A DNA stretch of 64,000 bases from Sophora flavescens. Taxonomy: Eukaryota; Streptophyta; Magnoliopsida; Fabales; Fabaceae. A program made the translations under genes and the position numbers. Positions 54,816 through 64,000 of this stretch are shown piece after piece (within the stretch, counting starts at the first letter, position 1; each line of letters starts with the position of its first letter). The notes beneath the pieces are model-generated. The model was given only the letters and a program-made list of their open reading frames with translations, made no database searches and was not told the origin of the DNA. Location: NCBI GenBank assembly GCA_030762895.1, contig CM061069.1:90405548-90469547 (forward strand). The letters run 5' to 3'.

Positions 54816-55762
54816 CCTAATAACTAGTATATGGGTTTGGAATATATATATTTTGATATATAATAACGATGATTTGGTGGATTTTAAAATGAAGTAAGAT
54901 GAAAAGTGGTTGATGTTGAACCATCAGTTTCAACCATAAGATATATTATTAAAATAATTAGATGGTTTAAATTAAAACCATATAACTGTTGAACAGGTAA
55001 ACAAAAAGAAGTAAAATTACAACTTTGTCCTTCACCCATTCCACCCCTACGTACCGAGAACCATCCACCATGGTGGAGGCATTTCCAAGTTCCCAATCCT
55101 GAACCTGGTTATTTGCCAGATATCCATTTTTTTTTTTAATTTGAGGATATTATGTTGCTAGAAAATTAAAAAGAACAAGTCTAGAACAAGCCTCCAAGCT
55201 ATCAGTAGTCTTCATCTGCATCTGAAGCAAACAAAAACAGAGGAGGCGATCAGTGGTTAAGACATAAAAGCCTAAAGTTCCAAACTTTGTAAAGTAATTA
55301 AACATAGTGATGTAAACCAGGATCTCGGCAAATCTATCAATAGAAAAAAATTAAAAAAAATATAATCTTCGAAGTTATGAAAATAAAACAGGAGATATTG
55401 TTTCAAAAATGGGGTTTATAAGAATGGAAAAAAAAAGGATTTGAGATGGGGAAGTTACCACCATAGCTACAACGAGGCATGGTTGAAGCTAAGGCATTTG
55501 TATAGACTAAGATGGCAATAGACAAACTTTTGAGGTTCCTTCAGTGTTTAAAATTTGATGAGACATGAAAATGATTTCTTCATCCCCTTTAGCACATTGA
55601 AACCATCGATCATGGCAGGTGTGTTGATTAGGAGACTCGGATGATTGGGGCGGATGGAGGCAGCGGTAAGTAGGGATGACGATGGTGATTGCAGAGGAAT
55701 TATTGATGGCAAGGGTAATGAGTTTCGACAAACAAAATAAAAATATTAACCTTTAATTTACC
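54816..55762. other. Gene-free region left of the Copia LTR
   Basis: No domain found on either strand. 55020-55100 (CACCCATTCCACCCCTACGT, ACCATCCACCATGGTGGAGG) is locally GC-richer, with an ACCATGGT palindrome. 55560-55690 contains a short open minus-strand frame without recognisable domain. Confidence 0.4.
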
Positions 55763-56176
55763 TGATGACTGGTGGTTCACCACGAACGACTTTTCATCAT
55801 ACTTCATCCTAGAATCCACCGATCATTAGGGGTAACTTCGTTTCTATACACACAGAGATACAGACACATCTCAACCTCAATAAACTGTTTAAGCATGGAT
55901 AAAGCAAATTGTTCTCTCCAAGCTCTAGGTAAATGCCATGATGGATATCAAAATATCAAAACACACAATATTTCTGAATAGCTCGAGTGAATAATGCACA
56001 CAACAAAATATATATTTATAGAACTGATTTACATAGGAAATAACATTGTAAACACAATTTACAAGGTAAATAACTATGCTAGAATTAATGTAGATGGTGT
56101 AATGTATCTATTTTACTTCTATACAATGAATCTAACTACTTGGGAAGAGAAGTCATAAACATTGTTATTTCCAACA
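55763..56176 (-). repeat. 3' LTR of minus-strand Copia remnant
   Basis: On the minus strand GCTTGAGGGAGAG (the PPT) is followed by TGTTGGAAATAACAATG, the LTR start at 56176. A TATAAATATATA box lies near 56020-56010. The other end is placed at 55763, where minus-strand CAGTCATCA would give the CA terminus. That border is tentative because the 5' LTR is not available for comparison. Confidence 0.6.
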
Positions 56177-56210
56177 CTCTCCCTCAAGCTGGTGAATAGG
56201 TGTTCTCCAT

Positions 56211-59200
56211 TCACTGCTTGGATATAATTTGTTCAAAAAATGGGCTGCTCAAACTTTTGGTGAGAATATCTGCAAGTTTCCCTTGTGAGGGAACATATGG
56301 AGTGCACATTAATCCACTATCGAGCTTCTCCTTAATGAAATGCTTATCAACCTCTATATGCTTAGTCTGATCATGTTGAACATGATTATGTGCTATACTG
56401 ATTGTAGACTTATTATCACAATAGAGCTTCATAGCTCCTTCCCATTCATTCTTCAAGTCTTCTAAAATAATTTACAGCATAATTCACAAATGCCTTGTGC
56501 CATGGCTCGAAATTCAGCTTCAGCACTAGAACGAGCTACTACACTTTGCTTTCTTACTTCTCCAAGACACAAGATTTCCTCCAAGAAAGGTGCAATGCCC
56601 TGTAGTATATCTTCTATCAACGAACGATCCCCCATAGTCAGCATCAGTGTATGCCTCGAGTGTTATATTCCTATTTCTTTTGAATAGAATTCCTCTTCTT
56701 GGAGTCCCCTTGAGATACTGCATGATCCTATGAGCTGCATGTAGATGAACCTCTCTCGGACTATGCATGAATTGACTAACCAAGCTTACAGCATATGCAC
56801 ATATGCAATATCTGGTTTGGTGTGAGACAAATAAATTAATATCCATACCAAGTGCTGATACATTTCTCTATCTGCATCTTCTGCATTTCCTAATTTCAAA
56901 TTCAGATCCATAGGAGTACTTGCAGGTTTGCATGTTGTTTTCCCTGTATCTTTAAGCAAATCTGTAATGTATTTTTGCTGGGATATAAAAATGCATTTCC
57001 TTGAGTGTGCCACCTCAATGCCTAGAAAATAGGATTGGACAACGGGTGGATTCGATCCCAAATGGCCCAATCCGAACCAACCCGCCACTCAATATATAGG
57101 ACCCATTTCCGCCCAATGGATGGTTTGGTTTGGGCAGGTCTTGAGTAGTCGGGTCGCGGGTTGGGGCGGTTGGGTCTAGGCAGGTTGGACAGAATGCCTT
57201 CTTGGCATTTCAGAAGACAGAACGCCTCCTTGGCACTTGCAAACCCTAGCCAGCCACCACCTTCCTTCAACCAAACCAGAGGGCAGAGACAGAAAACGCA
57301 ACGCCACTGCCCACCAGAGGGAAAACTGATGGCGGCGCAACAACACAGGAGAACGCTGTTCTTGCGAAGCAGATCTGATATCGAAGATGGTTAGGAGAAG
57401 CAGATCTGAGATCGAAGATCGTTCTTCTCTTCTTCTCTAAGATCGAAGAACGTTCTTCTCTTCTTCTCTGAGATCGAAAATCGTTATTCTCTTTTTCTGA
57501 GATCGAAGATCGTTCTGAGACCGAATATCGTTCTGTTCGTTCAGGTAAGGGGAACTAGGGAAAGGTTCTATTCGATCTTCTCCTTCAAGTCTCGGTCAGG
57601 CTCGATCACCGACGGTCTGGAATTTTCGGAACCGAGCTCGACCGTCGGCAACCGCATCAACCTTGTTCTTCTAAACCGATGACCCATCGAACTGTCGTCA
57701 ACCTCCCGCACGCTGAAAAATGCATTCCGGGTTTTCGGGTTTGGGTCGGAATGGATATCTTGTCCAACCCTACTAGAAAATACTTTAGTTTCCCAATAGT
57801 TTTTATTTCAAACTTCTTGGCCAAACATTGGCTCAAGATTTGTTGCTCTTTCCAAGCATCTCCGTTTACTATGATGTCATCCACATATACTATCAACGTT
57901 GTTACTCCCCCTATTGTTGAGTGTTTGATAAGCAAAGTATGATCTCCTTGATTTTTCTTGTACCCCAAAGTTGTCATAACCTTAGTGAATCTTCCGAACC
58001 ATGCTCGGGGTGATTGTTTCAGCCCATATAATGCCCTTTTCAACTTGCACACTGTATTGCCAACAACCTTTTTATCATACCCCGGTGGCACTTTGCATGT
58101 AAATTTCTTCCTCAAGTTCCCTATGTGAGAAGGCATTCTTTACATCAAATTGCTGCAATTCCCAACCATAATTGGCAGCAAGAGACAAAATTACCCGGAC
58201 TGTATTAATCTTGGTAACAGGAGCAAATGTCTTTGAATAATCAATCCCATAGGTTTGTGTGAACCCTTTGGCGACCAATCTGGCTTTGTATATTTCAATC
58301 GATCCATCGGCCTTATATTTTACTGTGTTAACCCATTTGCACCCTACTAGCCTCTTTCCTTCTGGTAAAGAAACTAACTCCCACGTTACATTCTTCCTTA
58401 ATGCCTCCATTTCTGCATTCATGGCTTGCTTCCATTTTTCATTGGACAATACCTCAGAAACAGTAGTGGGTATGGAAGTAGTGTTTAGGTTTGTAAGGGA
58501 GGCTCTATGGGTTGGTGAGAATTTTTTAAATGAGTGGTAGTTTGAGAGGGGATATAAAGACTGTTTGGTGCATTTTATGGTTCCTTTTCTAATGGAAATC
58601 GAGAGATTTAGGTCATCGTGTGCTGTTTGGGCTTCAATTTCATCCTGTAATACTGGAGAATTAAAATTAATTACCTTATTCGAAGGATTCAGGTCGGGCT
58701 CTTGAACATATGCCGATCCAGGAATGGCCTTGACCTTCTTGAAAACATCAGATTCTTTCCATATCTTGCATCCACTCCAGGTTCAGGTTCAGCTGCAAGT
58801 GAATTTGGTTGGTCGGACTCAACTTCAGGTTCTTCAGTTTCAGGTCTAGATGGATCTGACACAGATGTGTTTGACTCAAGACTAGAAGTGTTTGACTCAT
58901 GACCACAAGTTTTTGACTTAAGACCAAAAAGATCGAGTATTTCAAGCTTATCTTTCCTAAAATCCTCCCCCTGAAGATAAGGTTGTGTGAAATAGGCTTC
59001 CCCTTCATGAAATGTGACATCTCGTGACACAATTTTTTGGATGGGGGATGGTAACACTTATCCCCTTTCTGAGTGGAGGAATACAAAACAAAAACACATT
59101 TTAGATCTCCAGGATCAAGTTCCCCCCTTTCGTGACTATGAATATGAACAAAGGACACCCAAAGATTCGAGGTTTAAGGTTATTAGTGACCGACAAATTT

Positions 59201-60511
59201 GGATAGAAGGAAAAAGGAACATCCATTGGACTCTTGAATCCTAAGTCTCTTGGGGGTAATCGATTAATGAGATATGTGGTTGTGAGAACTGCTTCCCCCC
59301 AGAAATTTTTGGGAACATTTTTCTGAAACAACAATGCCCGGGTTTGGTCTAACAGATGCCCATTTTTCTTTCTGCAATCTCATCTTGTTATGGTGTTTTA
59401 ACACAAGACGCCTCATGGATAATTCCCTCCTTCTGATAGAATGAAATAAGGACAGAATTGAAGTATTCGTTGCCATTGTCAAACCTAAGTCTTTTGATGT
59501 TCACACTAAATTGATTTTTAATCATGTAGAAAAATTTTGGGAAAACAGTACTGGCATCAGACTTGTTTTTAAGTAAGAAAATCCAAGTAACCCGAGTACA
59601 ATCATCTATAAAAGTCACAAACCATCTAGCACCAAACACAGTAGGAACAGTAGAGGGACCCCGAACATCTGTATGAATAAGGTAGAAAGGAAAAGTGCCT
59701 CTTTTATTGCTCAATGAAAAAGGTAGACGCTTGTGATTGGCAAGCCCATATTGAAGACTCTCAACATCTACCTTAGTAAACAGAGACGAAAACAAAACTT
59801 TAATGATTCCAAAAGACGGATGACCCAATCGAAGTGAAAAAGAGATATTTTTTCTTTATTAGAGAGTACCGACTCTGAAATGAATGAGTGAGACAAGTGG
59901 TTTTCTGTAGACAGGCCTTGTTCTTCAAGATTACTAAGGCCACTCCTTTCTCTTGCACGTCCAATCGTACTCCCCGACTCCTTGTTCTGAAATACACAAC
60001 AAATCACTGTGAAAAATCACACTACAGGATAAGTCTTTTGTAAGTTTCTGTATAGAGACAAGGTTTATCGATAGTTTTGGAACATGGAGGACATTTTTTA
60101 GGGTTATAGAATGATTTGGATGTCTCCAACGCTAGCTAAAGTTACAAGTGTGTCATCTACAGTGGCAATTTTCTTATTGCTGGGACAAGGGGAATATGTG
60201 GAGAAGTGTTTAGAAGAGGGTGTCATATGGTCTGTGGCTCCTGAATCTAATACCCAGAAAAGACTTGGTGTTTTTGAGACATTAAATCTAAATGAAAGTG
60301 GAAGCTTACCTAAATATACCACAATACAGTTACCTGGTGATTTCTCCAGACTATTGAGGAAAACTCTCATTCTTTCTAAGTCCTTTTGGTTGACAATTTC
60401 CTCATTGTTCGACATGGAGGAACTAGAAAAACAGCAACAAAACCAGCAAAGGAGGCAGAGATGGAGAGCCAGCAAACGGGGTTGCAAAATGCTCACCAAA
60501 TAAAGACCCAC
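56211..60511 (-). pseudogene. Ty1/Copia pol remnant (Tork-like), minus strand
   Basis: From 60511 down: a short gag tail, protease (VLDSGATDHMTP), GAG-pre-integrase relic, integrase (HTDVRGP, FIDDCTRVTWIFLL, RFDNGNEY, then FWGEAVLTTTYLINRLP), RT (GCKWVNTVKYKADGS, QQFDVKNAFSH, YGLKQSPRAWFGRF, YVDDIIV near 57875), and RNase H (YTDADYGG, CDNKST, HIEVDKHFI, LADILTKSL) to 56214. Numerous stops and frameshifts break it. RT is also split by a hAT element at 57030-57772. The gag and 5' LTR are not recognisable to the right of 60511. The motif set fits the Tork/TNT1 side of Copia. Confidence 0.85.
57030..57772. mobile_element. Non-autonomous hAT element inside Copia RT
   Basis: A perfect 8-bp duplication CTAGAAAA (57022-57029, 57773-57780) flanks termini TAGGATTGGACAA and, inverted, TAGGGTTGGACAA. 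Without the insert the Copia RT reading (KLKYFL / YFLGIEVAHS) rejoins. The interior is GC-richer than typical and includes about five copies of GAGATCGAAGATCGTTCT (57385-57530) plus a purine-rich open frame, none recognised. The captured-looking core may come from a host gene's 5' region. Confidence 0.85.
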
Positions 60512-60844
60512 GGATCAACGTCTCCTGGGATAAATCCAAAGTGCAAAAAGACTTGAAACAAGATGAGAACAAGTCACCAGAACCAGTAATGGGTAAGAGA
60601 ACAAGTCACAGGAACAAGTTAGTGGCACCAGAAAACAGAGGAACAGTGGTTCAAACAAGATTCGAATCTGGACCCACAAAAACAAGTGGCCAAAACACAA
60701 AACGAACCCTCAAAACGGGTTCAAGAGAGGCTGGCAGTCTGAACGAAGCAATCGGGCAGCGGGTACGGTGACCGGCGCGTGAAGCACACCCACCAGAATG
60801 TGGACGCTCGTGTGGCAGTGCGTGTGGGAGTGTGTGGCGATATT
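60512..60844. other. Junction between Copia remnant and Gypsy LTR
   Basis: Contains AGAACAAGTCACAGGAACAAG-type imperfect repeats (60565-60625). It may be the Copia's 5' leader or gag start, but no gag motif is readable. No gene supported. Confidence 0.4.
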
Positions 60845-62758
60845 TGTGATGAGTGTGATTTCACCTCATTTTCCATGTACATTTCTGCATGCAATTGCAT
60901 ATAGTTAGGCCATTTTAGTGTTTATTTTGTTTAGTTTTTCCTTTAGAACGGATAAGGTGGTATTGTGTGTTGTTTTGCAGATATTCATGATTAAATGCCC
61001 AAGAATTAGCAAGTATGAAGCTTGGATGACTTAGAGCTTTAAAAGATAAGAAATTGAGCCAAGCAGAGAGTATCACGGCCTAGCCGTGATGGCCCTCACT
61101 ACCGTGAGGGAGAAGCGAGAGCTGAAGAAAGAATTGAGCCAAAAGTCATAAGCTGTCACGGCCTAGCCGTGATGGCTATCACGGCCGTGACGTGTCAGCT
61201 GTGCCAAATCTCCAAAAGTCAGAGACGATCACGGCCTAGCCGTGATGGCTATCACGGCCGTGATGAATTTGTTGGAAAAGTCAGAAACGATCACGGCCTA
61301 GCCGTGATGACTATCACGGCCGTGATGAATCAGTAAATGAAGCGGTGCCAAGTCAGAAACCATCACGGCCTGGCCGTGATGGCTGTCACGGCCGTTGCAT
61401 ATAGTTAGGCCATTTTAGTGTTTATTTTGTTTAGTTTTTCCTTTAGAACGGATAAGGTGGTATTGTGTGTTGTTTTGCAGATATTCATGATTAAATGCCC
61501 AAGAATTAGCAAGTATGAAGCTTGGATGACTTAGAGCTTTAAAAGATAAGAAATTGAGCCAAGCAGAGAGTATCATGGCCTAGCCGTGATGGCCCTCACG
61601 GCCGTGAGGGAGCAGTAGCTGAAGAAAGAATTGAGCCAAAAGTCATAAGCTGTCACGGCCTAGCCGTGATGGCTATCACGGCCGTGACGTGTCAGCTGTG
61701 CCAGATCTCCAAAAGTCAGAGACGATCACGGCCTGCCGTGATGGCTATCACGACCGTGATGAATTTGTTGGAAAAGTCAGAAACGATCACGGCCTAGCCG
61801 TGATGACTATCACGGCCGTGATGAATCAGTAAATGAAGCGGTGCCAAGTCAGAAACCATCACGGCCTGGCCGTGATGGCTGTCACGGCCGTGACCGGCCA
61901 CGAGTAATAAAAGAACTGAGCAGAACAGAAGAAGATTCATTCAGAAAACCCTAAAGAAAAATCCTCTGCTGCTGTGGCTGTGTGCATCATTCCATGGAGC
62001 TCTCTCCTTTGTTCATCTCTGTAATTATTTCTTTTGTTTTATCTTCAATTATGTGTAGCTAAACTCCCCTTTGTTGGGGTTAGACTATTGCTATCTGAAC
62101 TTGGTTGTAAAAATGACTTGATTTTAATACAGTTTCCTTCTTCTTTATGAGTATATAATTCTATGCTTAATGCTTTCCTAGGCTTGATCATCTTAGGAAT
62201 GATTAGTTGCTTTAATAGACAATTGAAAGGTTGATGTTAAAGCATGCTCATGAATTATATGCCAAGCAGTCCAAGAATCTAGACATAGGTGTTGGCTACT
62301 TGCAATCTTATGAATCTTGTTCTTAATGCAATTTCTCTTATTAATCCACCTAAGACATTAGGGTTTAATTTGGGATTTTAGGCTCAATGCACCTAAGACA
62401 TTAGGCTTGAGTATATTAGAAAAGATTCGATTGTCATAAGTGAAGTAGGAACTGTGTTAGTTATCATTTCATAACAATCAAGGGAGGATTAGCTTAGTCT
62501 AACCCTAGCAATCCTATCTCATTGTTATTCATCTTTCTGTTTTCATAATTAACTGTTTGAAAAAAAATCCAAAAAGAACAAAAACATTTTCTTCTTGTTT
62601 GCTTGTTAGATGTTAGAACAACCTTCACTCAAAAATTCGATCGCCTAGATAGTAGTCAAATTTGCGAAGTGGTAATTGTCCACGATCCCTGAGAACGATA
62701 TCCGGTCTTACCGTTTTATTACTTGCAACGAACCGGTACACTTGCCGAGTGCATGTCA
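60845..62758 (+). repeat. 5' LTR of second Gypsy element, with duplicated palindrome array
   Basis: The right end GCATGTCA at 62758 is followed by the PBS. The left end is placed at 60845-60847 (TGTGATGAGTGTGATTTCACC) and is approximate because the 3' LTR is outside the window. The LTR holds an internal 500-bp direct duplication (60895-61394, 61395-61894). Each half carries five cassettes of ATCACGGCCTAGCCGTGAT followed by ATCACGGCCGTGAT. After 61900 there is ordinary U5-like sequence with a GTTGGGGTTAG segment. Confidence 0.8.
61072..61893 (+). repeat. Ten paired-palindrome cassettes
   Basis: Hairpin A is TCACGGC-CTA/CTG-GCCGTGA (7-bp arms, 3-nt loop) and palindrome B is TCACGGCCGTGA (12 bp, perfect). 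They alternate A-B with short TGGCTA or TGACTA spacers, then 35-50 bp of different sequence. Five pairs lie in each 500-bp half, with a few decayed members (TCACTACCGTGA, CGGCCTGCCG, TCACGACCGTGA). Confidence 0.9.
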
Positions 62759-62764
62759 AGTTTT

Positions 62765-62782
62765 TGGCGCCGTTGCCGGGGA
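62765..62782 (+). other. PBS of second Gypsy, tRNA-Asp type
   Basis: TGGCGCCGTTGCCGGGGA, identical to 14679-14696. Confidence 0.85.
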
Positions 62783-62948
62783 TCGGTGTGCCAATATCAC
62801 GAGTACCAAAGGGGACTCCTAATTTAGGCATTTTATTTTTTTACTGTTTTCCTACTGTGTTTTTCGTTCTTAATTTTCGTATCTCTCTTTGTGAATTTCT
62901 GCAAGTGCTTGTTTTTGTTTGTTCTGTGCTACTCCGTTTGTTCAGTGT

Positions 62949-64000
62949 ATGCGAGGTACAATCGACCCAGGTGAACTCCAATTCGAACCTGAGATCGAGA
63001 GACTCTGCAGAAGGAATAGAAAGAAAACCAAGGCAAGACAGAACAGAGAAAGAGCATCTTCTAGTAAACAAGAGCAGCAAGTTGAGTTACCCAGTGTGCA
63101 AGAACCACAAATTGAAATAGCAGCTGTCACCATGGCAGAAGAGAATGCACCAAGGAGAACAATGGGGGACTACACTTCCCCTAGAGTTGATAGATGTGGA
63201 ACTCCGATTGTGAGACCTGCAGTGGCCTGCAATAATTTCGAAATCAAGGCCTCACTTCTCCACCTTGTGCAGCAAAACCAATTTGGAGGGTTGGAGAGTG
63301 AAGATCCTCATGCTCACATTGGTACCTTCATTGAGCTGTGTGACACCATCAAGTTAAATGGAGCTTCCGATGAGGCCATTCGGTTAAGGCTTTTCCCTTT
63401 CTCTTTGAGGGATAGAGCTAAGGCATGGCTTCAATCTCATCCTCATGGAAGCATCATCACCTGGAACGACTTAGTCAGCAAGTTTTTATCTCGATTCTTC
63501 CCTCCGTCAAGAATGATTAAGCTGAGGTCAGAGATCAATGCCTTTGCACAGAGGGATGGTGAGTCACTATATGAAGCCTGGGAGAGGTTCAAGTCTTTAC
63601 TCACAGCTTGTCCAAATCATGAACTAGAGACATGGCAGCAGGTCGCAACTTTTGTTAATGGGCTCAACAGGAATTCAAGAAGTATGATTGAAGCGGCTGC
63701 AGGAGGTACATTGAGTCAAAAGACACCGGAAGAAGCAAAGGACTTGATTGAGAACATGGCTAACAATGACTATCAAATGCCTAGTTCTCGGTCAATGGTC
63801 AAGAGAGGTGTTCTAGAGCTGGATGAAATTGGTGCCCTCAAGGCACAAATGGCTATTCTTACCAAACAACTGGGGTCGGTTCAACTGCAGAACTCTCAAG
63901 TACAAGCTGTTCAAGTTCAAGGTGCCTCAGTGTGTGATTTCTGTGGAGGCAACCATGCAAATGGAAACTGTGAGATCAATGTGGTTGGAAGCTCGGGACA
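62949..64000 (+). CDS. gag of second Gypsy element (Athila/Tat-type), runs off the window
   Basis: ATG 62949 (MRGTIDPGELQFEPE) opens a frame with no stop for 350 codons up to the window edge. The start is chosen because it equals the MRGT start of the nested Gypsy gag and follows the PBS by 167 bp. After a Lys/Arg/Gln-rich N-terminus comes the Retrotrans_gag-type core (about residues 95-260): GLESEDPHAHIGTFIELC, LRLFPFSLRDRAKAWLQS, KFLSRFFPPSR, ESLYEAWERFKSLLTACP. A CX2CX3HX4C knuckle CDFCGGNHANGNC follows near residue 330. The gag protein packages element RNA in cytoplasmic particles. The uninterrupted frame suggests a young, possibly intact element. Confidence 0.9.
   Translation, partial: MRGTIDPGELQFEPEIERLCRRNRKKTKARQNRERASSSKQEQQVELPSVQEPQIEIAAVTMAEENAPRRTMGDYTSPRVDRCGTPIVRPAVACNNFEIKASLLHLVQQNQFGGLESEDPHAHIGTFIELCDTIKLNGASDEAIRLRLFPFSLRDRAKAWLQSHPHGSIITWNDLVSKFLSRFFPPSRMIKLRSEINAFAQRDGESLYEAWERFKSLLTACPNHELETWQQVATFVNGLNRNSRSMIEAAAGGTLSQKTPEEAKDLIENMANNDYQMPSSRSMVKRGVLELDEIGALKAQMAILTKQLGSVQLQNSQVQAVQVQGASVCDFCGGNHANGNCEINVVGSSG

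Noticed and set aside
1..64000. Organellar DNA insertions, rRNA or canonical tRNA genes
   Set aside because: No recognisable plastid or mitochondrial genes and no rRNA-like stretches were seen on either strand.

Overview
This is nuclear DNA of a flowering plant, most probably a papilionoid legume (Medicago/Trifolium-like, an inference from repeat style and AT-rich spacers; no species marker was seen). It is a transposon-dense region around two host genes. Both host genes have introns with GT..AG borders.

Layout. 1-4.3 kb: debris of a CACTA-like element, a Ty1/Copia 3' end, and a tandemly duplicated pentatricopeptide-repeat (PPR) fragment with a transposon end inside it. 4.26-25.54 kb: a three-level nest. 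A minus-strand LINE is split by a Sirevirus-type Copia element (4512-23414, TSD TAATG). That element's envelope-like ORF is split by an Athila/Tat-type Ty3/Gypsy element (13173-21240, TSD AGGGT). 25.5-28.2 kb: MITEs. 28189-37673: a second, related Sirevirus (TSD ATTAG) with a tandem array in its LTRs and a truncated, duplicated 3' junction; it sits inside a TIR element. 38.1-39.4 kb: a SINE carrying a nested hAT-like element, flanked by a 17-bp TSD.

Host genes. A B3-domain transcription factor gene lies on the + strand (39774-43875, eight predicted exons). All its splice phases agree, but exon 1 carries a 2-bp GT excess that breaks the frame. An AZG-type purine permease gene lies on the - strand (45283-47845, two exons, intact, 542 aa). 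They are convergent and share a 1.4-kb 3' spacer.

48-56 kb is AT-rich and gene-free, with a Mutator MITE, two hAT-like copies, small MITEs and a SINE. 55.8-60.5 kb is a minus-strand Copia remnant interrupted by a small hAT element. 60.85-64 kb is the 5' LTR, PBS and open gag of a second Gypsy element that runs off the window.

The most unusual features are: palindromic cassettes (TCACGGC-nnn-GCCGTGA paired with TCACGGCCGTGA) in three unrelated-looking repeat contexts; a plausible internal promoter (TATA, CT-rich leader, telo-box-like AAACCCTA) before the Sirevirus envelope-like ORF; and a run of duplicated symmetric phase-1 exons in the B3 gene. Boundaries and TSDs were read by eye; family names are inferred from motifs, not database searches.
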